A stretch of DNA of 64,000 nucleotides from Croceicoccus estronivorus. Its GTDB lineage: Bacteria; Pseudomonadota; Alphaproteobacteria; Sphingomonadales; Sphingomonadaceae. Each line of letters begins with the position of its first letter. The first letter of the stretch is position 1. Below, in pieces: positions 27,162 through 36,227 of the stretch. The stretch covers positions 223,868 to 287,867 of the forward strand of contig NZ_JRQQ01000007.1 of assembly GCF_001625325.1 (NCBI RefSeq), given 5' to 3'. A program made the translations under genes and the position numbers. Below the pieces are notes generated by a model, which saw only the letters and a list, made by a program, of their open reading frames with translations, was not told the origin of the DNA and did not search any database.

Positions 27162-28439
27162 TTACAACGATGCGCCGTCCGCCGCCTGTTCCCCTATGCC
27201 GAAGGTTTCCGGCACACTGGTGTGAATGAGATGGATCAGCTGGGATTGCCGGTTCAGGCCCAGTTTGGAGAAGATTGAGCGCAGGTGGGCGCGCACGGTG
27301 CTGCGGGCGATGCTCAACATGGCGGCCGTGTCCACCACCGAAAGGCCATTCGCCAGCGCGGCGGCTATCGCCGCTTCGGTAGGGGTCAGTGCGAAAATCT
27401 TGCGCACAACGTCTGGCCTGACCATCCGCTGTCGGCTGGGATCTGTCAGAAACAGGGCGACGGCGGGGGCCTGCCCGGTCTGCATGAAATCAGGCAGAGT
27501 GACCGGCTTCATCACGAGTGCCAGTTCGCGCCGGCCAGAAGGCCGCTCGATACCCATGACGATGCGCTGTTCGCTGCGCTTGTCGGCCATCGCCTTGGCC
27601 ATGGCCCGGAATTTCCTGTTGCGCGCGCTCCCGTCGACAACGACTGATTGCCCGACCAGGCGAATACCGTCTGCTTCCGCAAGAATGGCCGCTGCGACTT
27701 CATTCAGACGGATCACGTTGAGATCGTGGTCGAGCAATACCGTGCCGACGGAGAATTGCGCGACAGTATCGATCAGCACGGAATATTCCGAACGCGTTGT
27801 GGCCAGCCTCTGATAGAGTTCGAGCGTCTGGCGCAGATGCGGCAAAAGCGCTTCGATCCGGTTGCGTTCCTCGCGATTGAAAACGCCACTTCCGGGCCAG
27901 CGCGTCAGCCGCAGGCGCGCGTCGAAGCCACTGCTGATCTTGAGATCCACGCCCATTATGTGGGAGCCATCCACGGATTCCAGCCATTCCTTGTAGGCTG
28001 ATGCACGTTCCAGTTCGCCCGGCCCTACATATTCATACATCATGACGACCTTCCCTTCCGGAAGGTTCACGAAAGGATCGATTTGCAGGAAGCGGTCGAT
28101 GTATTCCCGCGCCTTTTGAGGCGCCACAGTTGGCGTGATGTTGGTGCCCAGTTTGGAATCGTTCGGGGGCGTAAGGATCAGCGTGGCGTGGCGAGCGTTG
28201 ACATGTTTGGCCAGGGCAAAAAGAAATGCTCGCCAGGGTTCCTCTTCGCCAAGGAGCGAAGCTGTCAGCAATTGTACGAGGTTTGAAAATTCGCTGACCG
28301 CGGCCTGTTGTGCCTCGGCGGTGAAAACCTGTTCCAAGGGGCGGGAAACGGGGATGGCGTCGGAAGAAGTGTCCTTGCGATTGTCGTCATGGCTTTCCGA
28401 AGCCGGACCTTCCGCATCTCCGTCCCGCCCTGAGGTCAT
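27162..28439 (-). CDS. LuxR-family regulator with PAS-like sensor region
   Basis: 425 residues. A central region (about 200-330) looks PAS-like (FSVGTVLLDHDLNVIRLNEVAAAIL). The C-terminal LuxR helix-turn-helix is LTPTEAAIAAALANGLSVVDTAAMLSIARSTVRAHLRSI. No AHL-binding domain or phosphoreceiver is seen. ATG 28439 overlaps the upstream SDR stop (ATGA), so the regulator is the last, translationally coupled gene of the flavoenzyme operon; an upstream in-frame ATG at 28478 would overlap more. It probably autoregulates the operon. Confidence 0.88.
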   Translation of the reverse strand: MTSGRDGDAEGPASESHDDNRKDTSSDAIPVSRPLEQVFTAEAQQAAVSEFSNLVQLLTASLLGEEEPWRAFLFALAKHVNARHATLILTPPNDSKLGTNITPTVAPQKAREYIDRFLQIDPFVNLPEGKVVMMYEYVGPGELERASAYKEWLESVDGSHIMGVDLKISSGFDARLRLTRWPGSGVFNREERNRIEALLPHLRQTLELYQRLATTRSEYSVLIDTVAQFSVGTVLLDHDLNVIRLNEVAAAILAEADGIRLVGQSVVVDGSARNRKFRAMAKAMADKRSEQRIVMGIERPSGRRELALVMKPVTLPDFMQTGQAPAVALFLTDPSRQRMVRPDVVRKIFALTPTEAAIAAALANGLSVVDTAAMLSIARSTVRAHLRSIFSKLGLNRQSQLIHLIHTSVPETFGIGEQAADGASL

Positions 28440-29164
28440 GAATCGGCGATCATGTATCCGCCGCTGACTGCCAGGCATTCGCCCGTGATATAACGTGCGG
28501 CCGGGCTGGCGAGGAAGAGTATCGGGTCGGCTATGTCGTCGGGTTCGCCCCAGCGGCCCAATGCGATGCGTTGTGCCGTGGCGGGACCATAGACGGGATC
28601 GTCGGCAAAGCGTTCCGTCATTGGCGTGCGGATCGCACCGGGGGCAACGGCATTCACGCGCACATTCCTGTCACCCCATCCTTGCGCGAGGGAGCGGGTC
28701 AGCATCAACAGGCCTGCCTTCGCAGCGCCGTAGCCGGGGAACAGCGTATTGCCGAAGAAGGCCATCATCGAAGCGAGCGAAATCACCGCACCGCCGCCGC
28801 GTTGGGTGCTGCGGGATAGCGCGGGAAGGCATGCCATGGTCAATGCATGCGTCCCCTTGAGCAGTTCATCTACCGCCACGTCAAAATCTTCCGGCATGCT
28901 GGTGCGTCCGGCATTGTTGATCAGCACATCTATATTCGCGCAGGCATCCGCGACATCAAGGACGTTTTTACGTTCGCCAAGGCGCAGCGGCAGATAGCGG
29001 TGATGTCGGGGAAGGCCATCGTATGCGGCACTGTCCGCCCTGGTGCCGGTGATTGTCACTCGCGCGCCGGCGAGAGTGAAGGCATCTGCAACCGCCGCTC
29101 CTATCCCGCTGGTTCCCCCCGTGACGAGGACTTCGCGCGCGGCAAAGTCGAACGTGGTGCTCAT
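28436..29164 (-). CDS. Short-chain dehydrogenase/reductase (SDR)
   Basis: 242-residue classical SDR: TGGTSGIG cofactor motif, NNAGRT, catalytic YGAAK, and C-terminal ITGECLAVSGGYM. Both ends are coupled: its ATG (29164) overlaps the stop of the flavoenzyme and its stop overlaps the start of the LuxR gene, each by 4 bp. It probably acts on the same alcohol/ketone intermediate series as the flavoenzyme. Confidence 0.93.
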   Translation of the reverse strand: MSTTFDFAAREVLVTGGTSGIGAAVADAFTLAGARVTITGTRADSAAYDGLPRHHRYLPLRLGERKNVLDVADACANIDVLINNAGRTSMPEDFDVAVDELLKGTHALTMACLPALSRSTQRGGGAVISLASMMAFFGNTLFPGYGAAKAGLLMLTRSLAQGWGDRNVRVNAVAPGAIRTPMTERFADDPVYGPATAQRIALGRWGEPDDIADPILFLASPAARYITGECLAVSGGYMIADS

Positions 29165-31293
29165 GCGAGTTTCACTGCAAGTTCGGCGGCGCTTTCCATC
29201 GCGCCTTCGATATAGCCTACACCTGTAGCGTCTCCGATTGCATGGGCGGAAAATCCCTGTTCACGCAGTTCGTCGGCCAGGGTCGTGTCACCCATCGCAC
29301 CCTTGGCCACGATGACGTGATCGGCTTTTGCTGTCTGGCTGTTGCCCTTGCTATCGGTCCACTGGACCGCGTGATCGGCGATGGCAATATTCCGGGCACC
29401 CGGTGCCAGCGTAACGCCGAGATGGCGCAGGTGGTCGAGGACCCGCCAGCGGCGAACGATCTGGAGACCCGCGCCGAGACGGGTGGCATCATCGACTACA
29501 GTGACCCGGCGCCCACGTTCGGAGAGGAATTCTGCCAGTTCCATGCCGACCAGTTCGCCGCCGATGATCACGATATCCTTGCCAAATGGCATGTACTTGC
29601 GGCTTGCCTCACGCACGAAAGCGGCGCTCTTCGTCATGCCGGTGCTGCGTCCGGCCTTCATGGCGAGCCTTGTCGCGAAATCGATCTTGCCTGAGAGTGC
29701 CTCCAGCCCTTCTGCGAGCATAAGGCTGCGCATTTCGTCGCCATTGAAGACGAAATTCTGATCGGCACCGGGAATGTCCGGCATCGACCGCCGGGCACCA
29801 GTTGCAACCACGACGTCTTGAACGCCCAGCTCACGAAGCAAGGCAGGCGTCGCCCGCGCGCGTAGCTTGACTGTGATGCGCTGGTCGGCCGCAACTTCCC
29901 GCTTCAACCATTCTACGATGCGTTCGTTCGGTGCAAAAGCAATCGAAGCGAACCGGGCCGTGCCGCCGAGGCTGTCGCTTGCTTCGAGCAGAGTGATCGT
30001 ATGGCCGCGCGATGCAAGCCGCCGGGCGGCTTCCATGCCACCGGGGCCGCCGCCGACCACGGCGATATGGCGCGGATTGTCGGCTGGCGTCAGCATGCGT
30101 TCCAGCTCGTAACCCGTTTCAGGATTGACGGCGCATTTCACCTGACGAGAGAAGAAAATCTGGCTGATGCAAGTGTAACAATAGACGCAGGGGCGCACGC
30201 CCTGTGGGTTTCCTTCACTCAGTTTGCGGGCCAGATGAGGTTCAGCCAGCAGCTTGCGCCCCATCGTCACGAAGTCGAGTTTGCCATCGGCAATGAACCG
30301 GTCCGCGTCCTCGGGCTCGATCCGGCCGGGACAGATCACCGGCACGTCGACGGCCTGCTTGATACGCGCTGCCAGGTGGACAAAACCATTGGGCGTATCG
30401 GTTGCATGTCCGGTGGAATAGGTCAGCCCGCTGCCGGGGTGACCATCGGCCGTGACGTGGATCGCATCCGCACCGGCCTCTTGCGCGAGGCGGGCTGTAA
30501 CAACGGCGTCCTCGATCGTGATGGCGCCTTCGATCAGGAAATGAGTGCCATCCATTCGCGGCCAGATCGGGAAGTCCGGGCCGACGGCGGCGCGGACGCC
30601 TTTGATCACATCGCACAGGAAACGCGTGCGATTTTCGACCGAGCCCCCGTATTCATCGGTGCGGCGATTGATCAGCGGGTTGAGAAACGAGGAAACGAGG
30701 TACCCATGTCCGGCATGGATTTCCACGGCATCGGCTCCGGCCCGTTTGGCACGCTCAGCCGCGCTGGCAAACAGATTGACCACATAGGCGATGTCATCCT
30801 TGTCCATCACCTTGTATTTCGGTTCACCCATTGCGGCGAAGGGGGCGGTGAACTTGGCCAGCTCGTCTTCCAGAAAGCCGTCCATCATGTCGCCGTCGCT
30901 CTTGCCCACTTCCGGAACCGACGGGGTCCAGATCGGCCGTCCGGCCAGCATGTCGTTCATGGCGACCAGACCGGCATGGTGCAGTTGCAGGCAAAGCTTG
31001 GCGCCATGGGCATGCAGGGCATCGGCTATGGCCCGCACGCCGGGTACTTGCTCTTCCTTGGAGATCGCTTCCTGTCGCCAGTTGCTTGATCCTTCCGGAT
31101 AGCCGATCGAAACCGATCCCATGGTGATCATCGCAGTGCCGCCCTTGGCACGCTCGGTATAGTACGCGCGCAGTCGGTCGCCTGAAATGCCGTCTTCGTC
31201 GGCCAGATTCGAGCCCATCGGGGTCATGAAGATGCGGTTGCGCAGTTCCATGCCGTTGATGCGGCCCGGCTGCAAAAGGTGCCGGTAGTCCAT
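29161..31293 (-). CDS. Old-yellow-enzyme-type FMN/FAD/4Fe-4S reductase (2,4-dienoyl-CoA reductase/BaiH family)
   Basis: 710 residues. An N-terminal FMN TIM barrel (about 1-340; NGMELRNRIFMTPMGSN, HAGHGYLVSSFLNP, GGSVENRTRF) is followed by the four-cysteine cluster site CVYCYTC...KCAVNP, then an FAD/NAD(P) pair of Rossmann domains (AVVGGGPGGMEAARRLASRG and IIGGELVGMELAEFL). The family reduces C=C bonds conjugated to carbonyls (dienoyl-CoA, enones, bile-acid intermediates). GGGGAGAGG Shine-Dalgarno. Forms an operon with the SDR and LuxR genes. Confidence 0.93.
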   Translation of the reverse strand: MDYRHLLQPGRINGMELRNRIFMTPMGSNLADEDGISGDRLRAYYTERAKGGTAMITMGSVSIGYPEGSSNWRQEAISKEEQVPGVRAIADALHAHGAKLCLQLHHAGLVAMNDMLAGRPIWTPSVPEVGKSDGDMMDGFLEDELAKFTAPFAAMGEPKYKVMDKDDIAYVVNLFASAAERAKRAGADAVEIHAGHGYLVSSFLNPLINRRTDEYGGSVENRTRFLCDVIKGVRAAVGPDFPIWPRMDGTHFLIEGAITIEDAVVTARLAQEAGADAIHVTADGHPGSGLTYSTGHATDTPNGFVHLAARIKQAVDVPVICPGRIEPEDADRFIADGKLDFVTMGRKLLAEPHLARKLSEGNPQGVRPCVYCYTCISQIFFSRQVKCAVNPETGYELERMLTPADNPRHIAVVGGGPGGMEAARRLASRGHTITLLEASDSLGGTARFASIAFAPNERIVEWLKREVAADQRITVKLRARATPALLRELGVQDVVVATGARRSMPDIPGADQNFVFNGDEMRSLMLAEGLEALSGKIDFATRLAMKAGRSTGMTKSAAFVREASRKYMPFGKDIVIIGGELVGMELAEFLSERGRRVTVVDDATRLGAGLQIVRRWRVLDHLRHLGVTLAPGARNIAIADHAVQWTDSKGNSQTAKADHVIVAKGAMGDTTLADELREQGFSAHAIGDATGVGYIEGAMESAAELAVKLA

Positions 31294-31366
31294 TGAAGCC
31301 TCTCCCCAGCCTTCGTTTATCTTGATGGTCTGGCCTTAGCGCATATCTCGTACGCCCATGCTTCCT

Positions 31367-31831
31367 TCATTTGAAGGAGGTATTCCCATCCGCGTCGGGA
31401 TGCCGTTTGTCGCTCCACCGCGATTGCTCACCCATGATGTTCGAGATGGTAATCGGATTCACATATTCGCGCCAGCGAACGATCCTGCCGTCCGCGAAGT
31501 CGACCACGGCAATGTAGCGGTTGGAATAGGGTGCATTTGTGGGAATGAACCGACTGTGCGAGGTATATTCCGCAATAAGGCTGTCGGGGGCGGCAAGATC
31601 GTGAATTGTCTCGATCCGATAGTTGTAGGGATCGAAATCCGCCCAGCTTGCCTCCAGAACATCCCGGAACCAGCGGGCTCCGCGCTGTTTGGTAGGGAAG
31701 TCTTCCATCGGCGGATAGGGCCATTCCAACAGGACATCCGGGGCAAGCGCGGCTTTGAACGTATCGTAGTCCTTTCGTCCAAGTGCGGTCAGCATTTCGA
31801 CGAAAAGATCGTGGTTTGCCTTGCTGGTCAT
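31367..31831 (-). CDS. NTF2/SnoaL-like protein
   Basis: 154 residues with the SnoaL-like cone fold pattern (MLTALGRKDYDTFKAALAPDVLLEWPYPPME, then IAVVDFADGRIVRWREYVNP). ATG 31831 has GGAGAGG 4 nt upstream and is preferred over ATG 31858. Family members are isomerases, cyclases, hydrolases or ligand-binding proteins; the active site here cannot be assigned. It precedes the flavoenzyme gene by 73 bp on the same strand and is divergent from an SDR. An inverted repeat (CCTTCA/TGAAGG, 31364-31377) overlaps its stop codon. Confidence 0.85.
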   Translation of the reverse strand: MTSKANHDLFVEMLTALGRKDYDTFKAALAPDVLLEWPYPPMEDFPTKQRGARWFRDVLEASWADFDPYNYRIETIHDLAAPDSLIAEYTSHSRFIPTNAPYSNRYIAVVDFADGRIVRWREYVNPITISNIMGEQSRWSDKRHPDADGNTSFK

Positions 31832-31986
31832 TGGCCTCTCCATATCTGTTTGGGGCAATCTACTACGGCAGGGCGAAGCCGCTTACTCAATTTGTAGGAA
31901 TTGCTGCGGGATAAAGCGCGTATGGTGGCGCGGGATGTATTGACCGCATGTCTAGAGATGCGGCGTGAGAACGAGAGGATATTGGG

Positions 31987-32739
31987 ATGCGCTATCAGGG
32001 CAAGGTTGTCATCGTGACAGGTGCGGCATCGGGGATCGGCGCTGCGACGGCGGTTCGGCTGGCGGATGAAGGGGCCCAGGTTATTTGTGCCGACATCAAC
32101 GAAGCTGGCGCACAAGCAACTTCGGAACGCCTTGCCGCGGGAGAATCCGCCCACTTCGCGCTTGGCTTTAATGGAGGTGATGCCGCCTCTTGTCGAGGGA
32201 TGGTGGCGCAAGCGGTCGAGCGGGCTGGCCGGATCGATATGCTGTGCAATATCGCAGGCATTATGGCCTGGGGGCCGGTTGGCCGGTTTAGCGAGGAAGA
32301 CTTCGACCGCGTTTTGCGGATCAATTTGTCGAGCCTCTATTATCTCTCGAAGGCCGCTCTGCCTCATCTGCTCGAAACGAAAGGCAACATCGTCAACATG
32401 GCCTCTGCGGCGGGCCTGGTCGGCATCGCGTACAATGCGGCCTATTGCGCCAGCAAGGCAGGCGTCATCGCCATGACCCGGTCCATGGCCATCGAGTTTG
32501 CAGCTGCCGGAGTGCGGATCAATGCGATCTGTCCAACCGGCGTCAAGACGCCGATGACCGGGACTCTCGACTGGCCGGATGATATGGACCCGGCATTGTT
32601 GATGCGGAACTCGTCCAAAATGGGCGAGATGATCGATGCTGAGGATGTGGCGGCGTCCGTCGCGTTTCTTGGATCGGAGGATGCACGTCAGATTACCGGC
32701 GTGGCCTTGCCTGTCGATGGAGCCCAGACGGCCGGGTGA
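31987..32739 (+). CDS. Short-chain dehydrogenase/reductase (SDR)
   Basis: 250-residue classical SDR with TGAASGIG, CNIAG, catalytic YCASK and C-terminal ITGVALPVDGAQ. Start ATG 31987 with GAGAGG upstream. A stand-alone gene, divergent from the NTF2/flavoenzyme operon; the 155-bp gap between them holds a CCGCAT/ATGCGG inverted repeat (31944-31963) that could be an operator. Substrate unknown. Confidence 0.93.
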   Translation: MRYQGKVVIVTGAASGIGAATAVRLADEGAQVICADINEAGAQATSERLAAGESAHFALGFNGGDAASCRGMVAQAVERAGRIDMLCNIAGIMAWGPVGRFSEEDFDRVLRINLSSLYYLSKAALPHLLETKGNIVNMASAAGLVGIAYNAAYCASKAGVIAMTRSMAIEFAAAGVRINAICPTGVKTPMTGTLDWPDDMDPALLMRNSSKMGEMIDAEDVAASVAFLGSEDARQITGVALPVDGAQTAG

Positions 32740-32744
32740 CGCAC

Positions 32745-32764
32745 AGGGGCAACGGGGTGCCCCT
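32745..32764. terminator. Hairpin between convergent SDR and DUF1214 genes
   Basis: A 7-bp stem AGGGGCA/TGCCCCT with a 6-nt loop lies 6 bp after the SDR stop; no T-run. Confidence 0.5.
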
Positions 32765-32815
32765 CAACTCGTGTATGGCAGGTCAGAGGAGGCCCTGAGA
32801 GGCGGGGCCCGGAAA

Positions 32816-33988
32816 TCATGACACGCGGTTGAGCAGGCCCCTCTGCCTTGCCTTGATCTGGGCGACTCTTTCCTGCTCATCCACGCGCGTACATGGGCCG
32901 AGTGCCGACGCCAGTTCGTCCAGACGGGTCCGTTCCATGGTCGGGCGAGGGGATGTCTGCACCCCGATCCATCGAAACGTGATATATCCTTCGGCATATC
33001 CGGATGCGTCCAGCCAGTTTGGCACGCCCGGATCTTCGTGGGCGATCACGATAATCAGTTCACCGTCCTGCTCCAGATGGGCATAATGGCAATTGGTGCT
33101 GGACAGCCTGTCTCGGTAGTCCATGCTTTCCCACCAGGCATTGCCCAGTTCCACCGACCAATAACGCGCTTCGGGCGGAATGACGCGCACCACCAGCGCC
33201 TCGTCGCGCGGCAAGGTCCAATAGGCGGTGACAGGTTCACCGCCAGGGGTCGCGTCGATCTTGCTGGTTCCAAGCTCGCTATAGGCCCGAAAGATTCCCG
33301 GTTCCTGCTTCCATCGAGCGAGCATCTCCGCCCAGTAGCGAACGGAAGTTGCCAGCCACTCCGAAGATCGTGCCAGTCCATGGGCCAGGTCGTCTGCGCC
33401 TGGGACCGAACGCGGGGCCATTGTGCCGATACGCTCGATCGCGGCGCGCATCGGGCGCTCTCTCTCCCAATCTCCGAAAAACTGCCGGATCGTCACCCGG
33501 TATGTCTCCGGGCTGGTCTTCAACCAGTTGGGGCCGCATGGCTCCGGTCCGATGTTGATCTCGAACGTGCCATCGGATGCCACTTCCAGATTGTCCCCCT
33601 GCAGCATGCTGGCAGGGCTGCCGCCGAATGGTGTCCCCCCGCTTTCGACTGCGGTGACGGCAAGGTAATTGGCTGTGCCGCGACTGCCCGAAATACGGTA
33701 GTGATCGAGTCCGTTGATCGGTGCGCCAAGATACAGGGCGTCGGGATTGTCGCCGCCCTGCTTACGTACCGCATCGAAATAATGCATCAGTTGCGGGTGC
33801 AGGGGATCGCAATTCTCCAATTCGAATTGCAGCGCCAGGGCGATATTGCGCGCGACCTGACGCAGGCCAGAACTCTGATCGAGCTGGTGCTGCGGCAGGG
33901 CCGGATCGAACGCAATTTCCCCGGCTTGCTTCAGTCCATCGCAAAAATCGGACCAGGCGAAACGTAACATTGCATCTTCAGACCGCAT
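32816..33988 (-). CDS. DUF1214-domain protein (cytoplasmic form)
   Basis: 390 residues without signal peptide. The C-terminal DUF1214 region (GGEPVTAYWTLPRDEALVVR, WWESMDYRDRL, HEDPGVPNWLDASGY) and the central RKQGGDNPDALYLGAPI are shared with the exported homologue at 47399-48706. Biochemical function of the family is not settled. ATG 33988 overlaps the upstream sulfotransferase stop by 11 bp; ATG 33970 is an alternative. Last gene of the receptor/NTF2/sulfotransferase operon, suggesting a role on the same substrate. Confidence 0.85.
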   Translation of the reverse strand: MRSEDAMLRFAWSDFCDGLKQAGEIAFDPALPQHQLDQSSGLRQVARNIALALQFELENCDPLHPQLMHYFDAVRKQGGDNPDALYLGAPINGLDHYRISGSRGTANYLAVTAVESGGTPFGGSPASMLQGDNLEVASDGTFEINIGPEPCGPNWLKTSPETYRVTIRQFFGDWERERPMRAAIERIGTMAPRSVPGADDLAHGLARSSEWLATSVRYWAEMLARWKQEPGIFRAYSELGTSKIDATPGGEPVTAYWTLPRDEALVVRVIPPEARYWSVELGNAWWESMDYRDRLSSTNCHYAHLEQDGELIIVIAHEDPGVPNWLDASGYAEGYITFRWIGVQTSPRPTMERTRLDELASALGPCTRVDEQERVAQIKARQRGLLNRVS

Positions 33989-35249
33989 GGGCGGCAACCT
34001 CGTCAGGAACGTCGAACCGTTGCTGATAGCGTCGGAAGAGATCCCGCTGGCGCGCAATCTCGGCTTCCGATCCCACTTCGTAACTGTGGACCCCGAATTT
34101 GTGGCGGGGCTTGTGCGCGATATAGGATCGGATATCCGCAGCGGCCTGTTCCTGGAGAGCGAGCCCCATGCGATCGTAAAGCGTGGTGATGGCTCTCTCC
34201 GGATTTTCCACCAGATCGGCATAGCGAGAAGCGAAAACCTGCGAGGCGGGAACGTCGCCAGAATCCATCCAGTCGATCAGCCGCTCAAGTCGCGCAGCCA
34301 CTGCGTCGGGTGTCATCAGTGCTTCGAATTCCTTCACGTTGAAGGGCTTGTCGCTGCGCATCCAGTACAGCGTTGCGAGCATGTTGGTGATGGAAGCATT
34401 CGCTTTGATCGGATCGCGATGTGTCACGATCAGGCGCGCATCCGGAAACACCTCGAACAGGGTTGGCAGGTACGCGAGATGGGAAGGAGCCTTGAGGAGC
34501 CAATGCTGTCGCGGATTGCGCCATTGCAGCAGCTTCAGGACCCGGGCGTAATATTCCAGTGCCGGTGTCATGTCGGCGGTGGCCAGCCACATGCTGTATT
34601 CCGCCGTCGGCGCCTTTGACGGCATGTTGTCGCTACGGAAGGACGCTTCATAGACGGCGACGCACTCGGCGGGAATCCAGCCACCGCTTTCGTGCATGGC
34701 CTGCCATGGCGGCGCTGCGCGTCCCCACTGGGTCAACAGGTGATGGGCTGCTTCTGCTCTCGGGTCGGTTCGGTAAGTCGTTGCTTCAGGCGGAGGGCAG
34801 GGGAACATCGCTTCCCAACTGCTGGGAACGCCGAATTGATTGTCCTGTGAAAGGAGTTCGAACAGGATGGAAGTGCCCGACCGGCCCAGCCCGGTGATGA
34901 AGACAGGCGCATCGATCACCTCGTCTTCTATCTTCGGGTGGAGGCGGTAGGTTTCTTCGACCTGCAGGCGCGCTTTCAACAAGTTGATCAGCTCGTTGCG
35001 GGTCATGATCCGGCCGAATATGTGCAATTCGGCTTCGCGGTCGAGCGAGCGGGTCAGGATTTCGAAGGGTTCCCGCCAGTCATCGGTTCCGAAGTCGGAA
35101 AGGCCGGTCTGCCTGATGGCCGTCTCGATGAGATTTTCCGCATCGAGAGGGACGATGGCAGCCGGATCCATGAAACGGCATTCCTCGATGATCTTCGCGA
35201 GCCATTCGGGCCTCTCTGGTGGTTGCCAGAAATGCGACTGGTCGCTCAT
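33978..35249 (-). CDS. Sulfotransferase family protein
   Basis: 423 residues. The PAPS 5'-phosphosulfate loop is ITGLGRSGTSILFELL, and the 3'-phosphate-binding segment is LIVTHRDPIKANASITNM. The N-terminal extension of about 110 residues is typical of the bacterial sulfotransferase_3-like group, which often acts on lipids or hydroxylated hydrophobic compounds. ATG 35249 overlaps the upstream NTF2 stop by 4 bp (ATGA). Embedded between NTF2 and DUF1214 genes; acceptor unknown. No PAPS-synthesis gene is nearby. Confidence 0.88.
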   Translation of the reverse strand: MSDQSHFWQPPERPEWLAKIIEECRFMDPAAIVPLDAENLIETAIRQTGLSDFGTDDWREPFEILTRSLDREAELHIFGRIMTRNELINLLKARLQVEETYRLHPKIEDEVIDAPVFITGLGRSGTSILFELLSQDNQFGVPSSWEAMFPCPPPEATTYRTDPRAEAAHHLLTQWGRAAPPWQAMHESGGWIPAECVAVYEASFRSDNMPSKAPTAEYSMWLATADMTPALEYYARVLKLLQWRNPRQHWLLKAPSHLAYLPTLFEVFPDARLIVTHRDPIKANASITNMLATLYWMRSDKPFNVKEFEALMTPDAVAARLERLIDWMDSGDVPASQVFASRYADLVENPERAITTLYDRMGLALQEQAAADIRSYIAHKPRHKFGVHSYEVGSEAEIARQRDLFRRYQQRFDVPDEVAAHAV

Positions 35250-35776
35250 GCGGTGCCGTCCCTTGGAGCCATCGCCGCTGCGATCCGTGCCTTCATCGGC
35301 TCGACCCATTCGCGCTTCAGTTGAGGGGAAAGCAGCCCGGCAGCGTCCAGTTCGTCGCACAGCACCATCTGGTGGCCGATGTCGAACATGTCGGTCTGGC
35401 GAGTGAACTTGCCGTCGCCGCCGTAAGTGATGAAGGAAACCCCGTGGGTTTCATAATGGGTGCCATCCGGACGCAGGCCCGGACCCCGATTGAGCCAGTG
35501 GGTCACGATGTCTTTGCCGTTCACGGCATATCCGACATAGGGGAACGTCCATCCTTCCCAGCCGGTGCTCATATCGCGGCCATAGTGAGTGGCGCGAATT
35601 TCATCGACCCCGTTGGCGACGACAGGCATGACGCCGCCATACTGGCAATCATAGACGCAATCCTTGTGATAGAATTCGTCGGCGAGCCAGCTCCAGTTGT
35701 TCATTTCCTCGGATTTCTTGAACCCGTCGATCAGGCGCTCGACCGTTTCGACGATTTCATCGTGAGAATAGCTCAT
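35246..35776 (-). CDS. NTF2/SnoaL-like protein
   Basis: 176 residues, NTF2-like (ETVERLIDGFKKSEEMNNWSWLADEFYHKDCVYDC, then DIVTHWLNRGPGLRPDGTHYE). Aromatic-rich cavity segment WEGWTFPYVGYAV. Function not predictable beyond the fold. Its stop overlaps the sulfotransferase start (ATGA), so the pair is coupled. 21 bp after the other NTF2 gene. Confidence 0.85.
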   Translation of the reverse strand: MSYSHDEIVETVERLIDGFKKSEEMNNWSWLADEFYHKDCVYDCQYGGVMPVVANGVDEIRATHYGRDMSTGWEGWTFPYVGYAVNGKDIVTHWLNRGPGLRPDGTHYETHGVSFITYGGDGKFTRQTDMFDIGHQMVLCDELDAAGLLSPQLKREWVEPMKARIAAAMAPRDGTA

Positions 35777-35797
35777 TTTCCTCTCCGTTTCGCTTGT

Positions 35798-36217
35798 TCA
35801 GGTCAGGCAGGTTTTATCGTTGAATGCCCGAAGGTGCAGGATATGGCAGCTCTCGTCAAAAGCCAGCGTTTCAAACACTTCCAGGGAGACCGAGCCCTGT
35901 CCTGCGACACTCAGCTCCGATTGAAAGACGATGCATGCTTCGTTGCCATTGACGATGATCCGTTTCAGCTTGTTGGCGCATGACCAGCCCGCATCCACGC
36001 TGCCCTGCCAGAAGGTTCGCAGCGCGGCACGCCCTGTAATGGGGGGCGTGCCGACAGGTTCCTCCGCAACGGCATTATCGGCGAACAATGCCGCGCGTGC
36101 GGCGATGTCGTTCGTGGCATACGAAGCGAGATAGGCTTCCACTGTCTGTTCGATCTGCTCACGAGTGAGGGTCGCGGGGATTGCCGCGTAAGTTTGCAGA
36201 AACAGGTCTCTTAACAT
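35798..36217 (-). CDS. NTF2/SnoaL-like protein
   Basis: 139 residues with the nuclear-transport-factor-2 pattern (VEAYLASYATNDIAARAALFADNAVAEEPVGTPPITGRAALRTFW). EEPVG stands where ketosteroid isomerases have the DP-x-G base region, with Glu in place of the Asp, so catalysis by that mechanism is doubtful. ATG 36217 has GAGGAAA upstream and starts 11 bp after the receptor stop; an upstream in-frame start at 36253 would overlap the receptor. Confidence 0.85.
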   Translation of the reverse strand: MLRDLFLQTYAAIPATLTREQIEQTVEAYLASYATNDIAARAALFADNAVAEEPVGTPPITGRAALRTFWQGSVDAGWSCANKLKRIIVNGNEACIVFQSELSVAGQGSVSLEVFETLAFDESCHILHLRAFNDKTCLT

Positions 36218-36227
36218 GGCCGTTTCC

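Noticed and set aside
30001..31089. A 362-codon open frame on the + strand
   Set aside because: Antisense to the flavoenzyme and without recognisable motifs.
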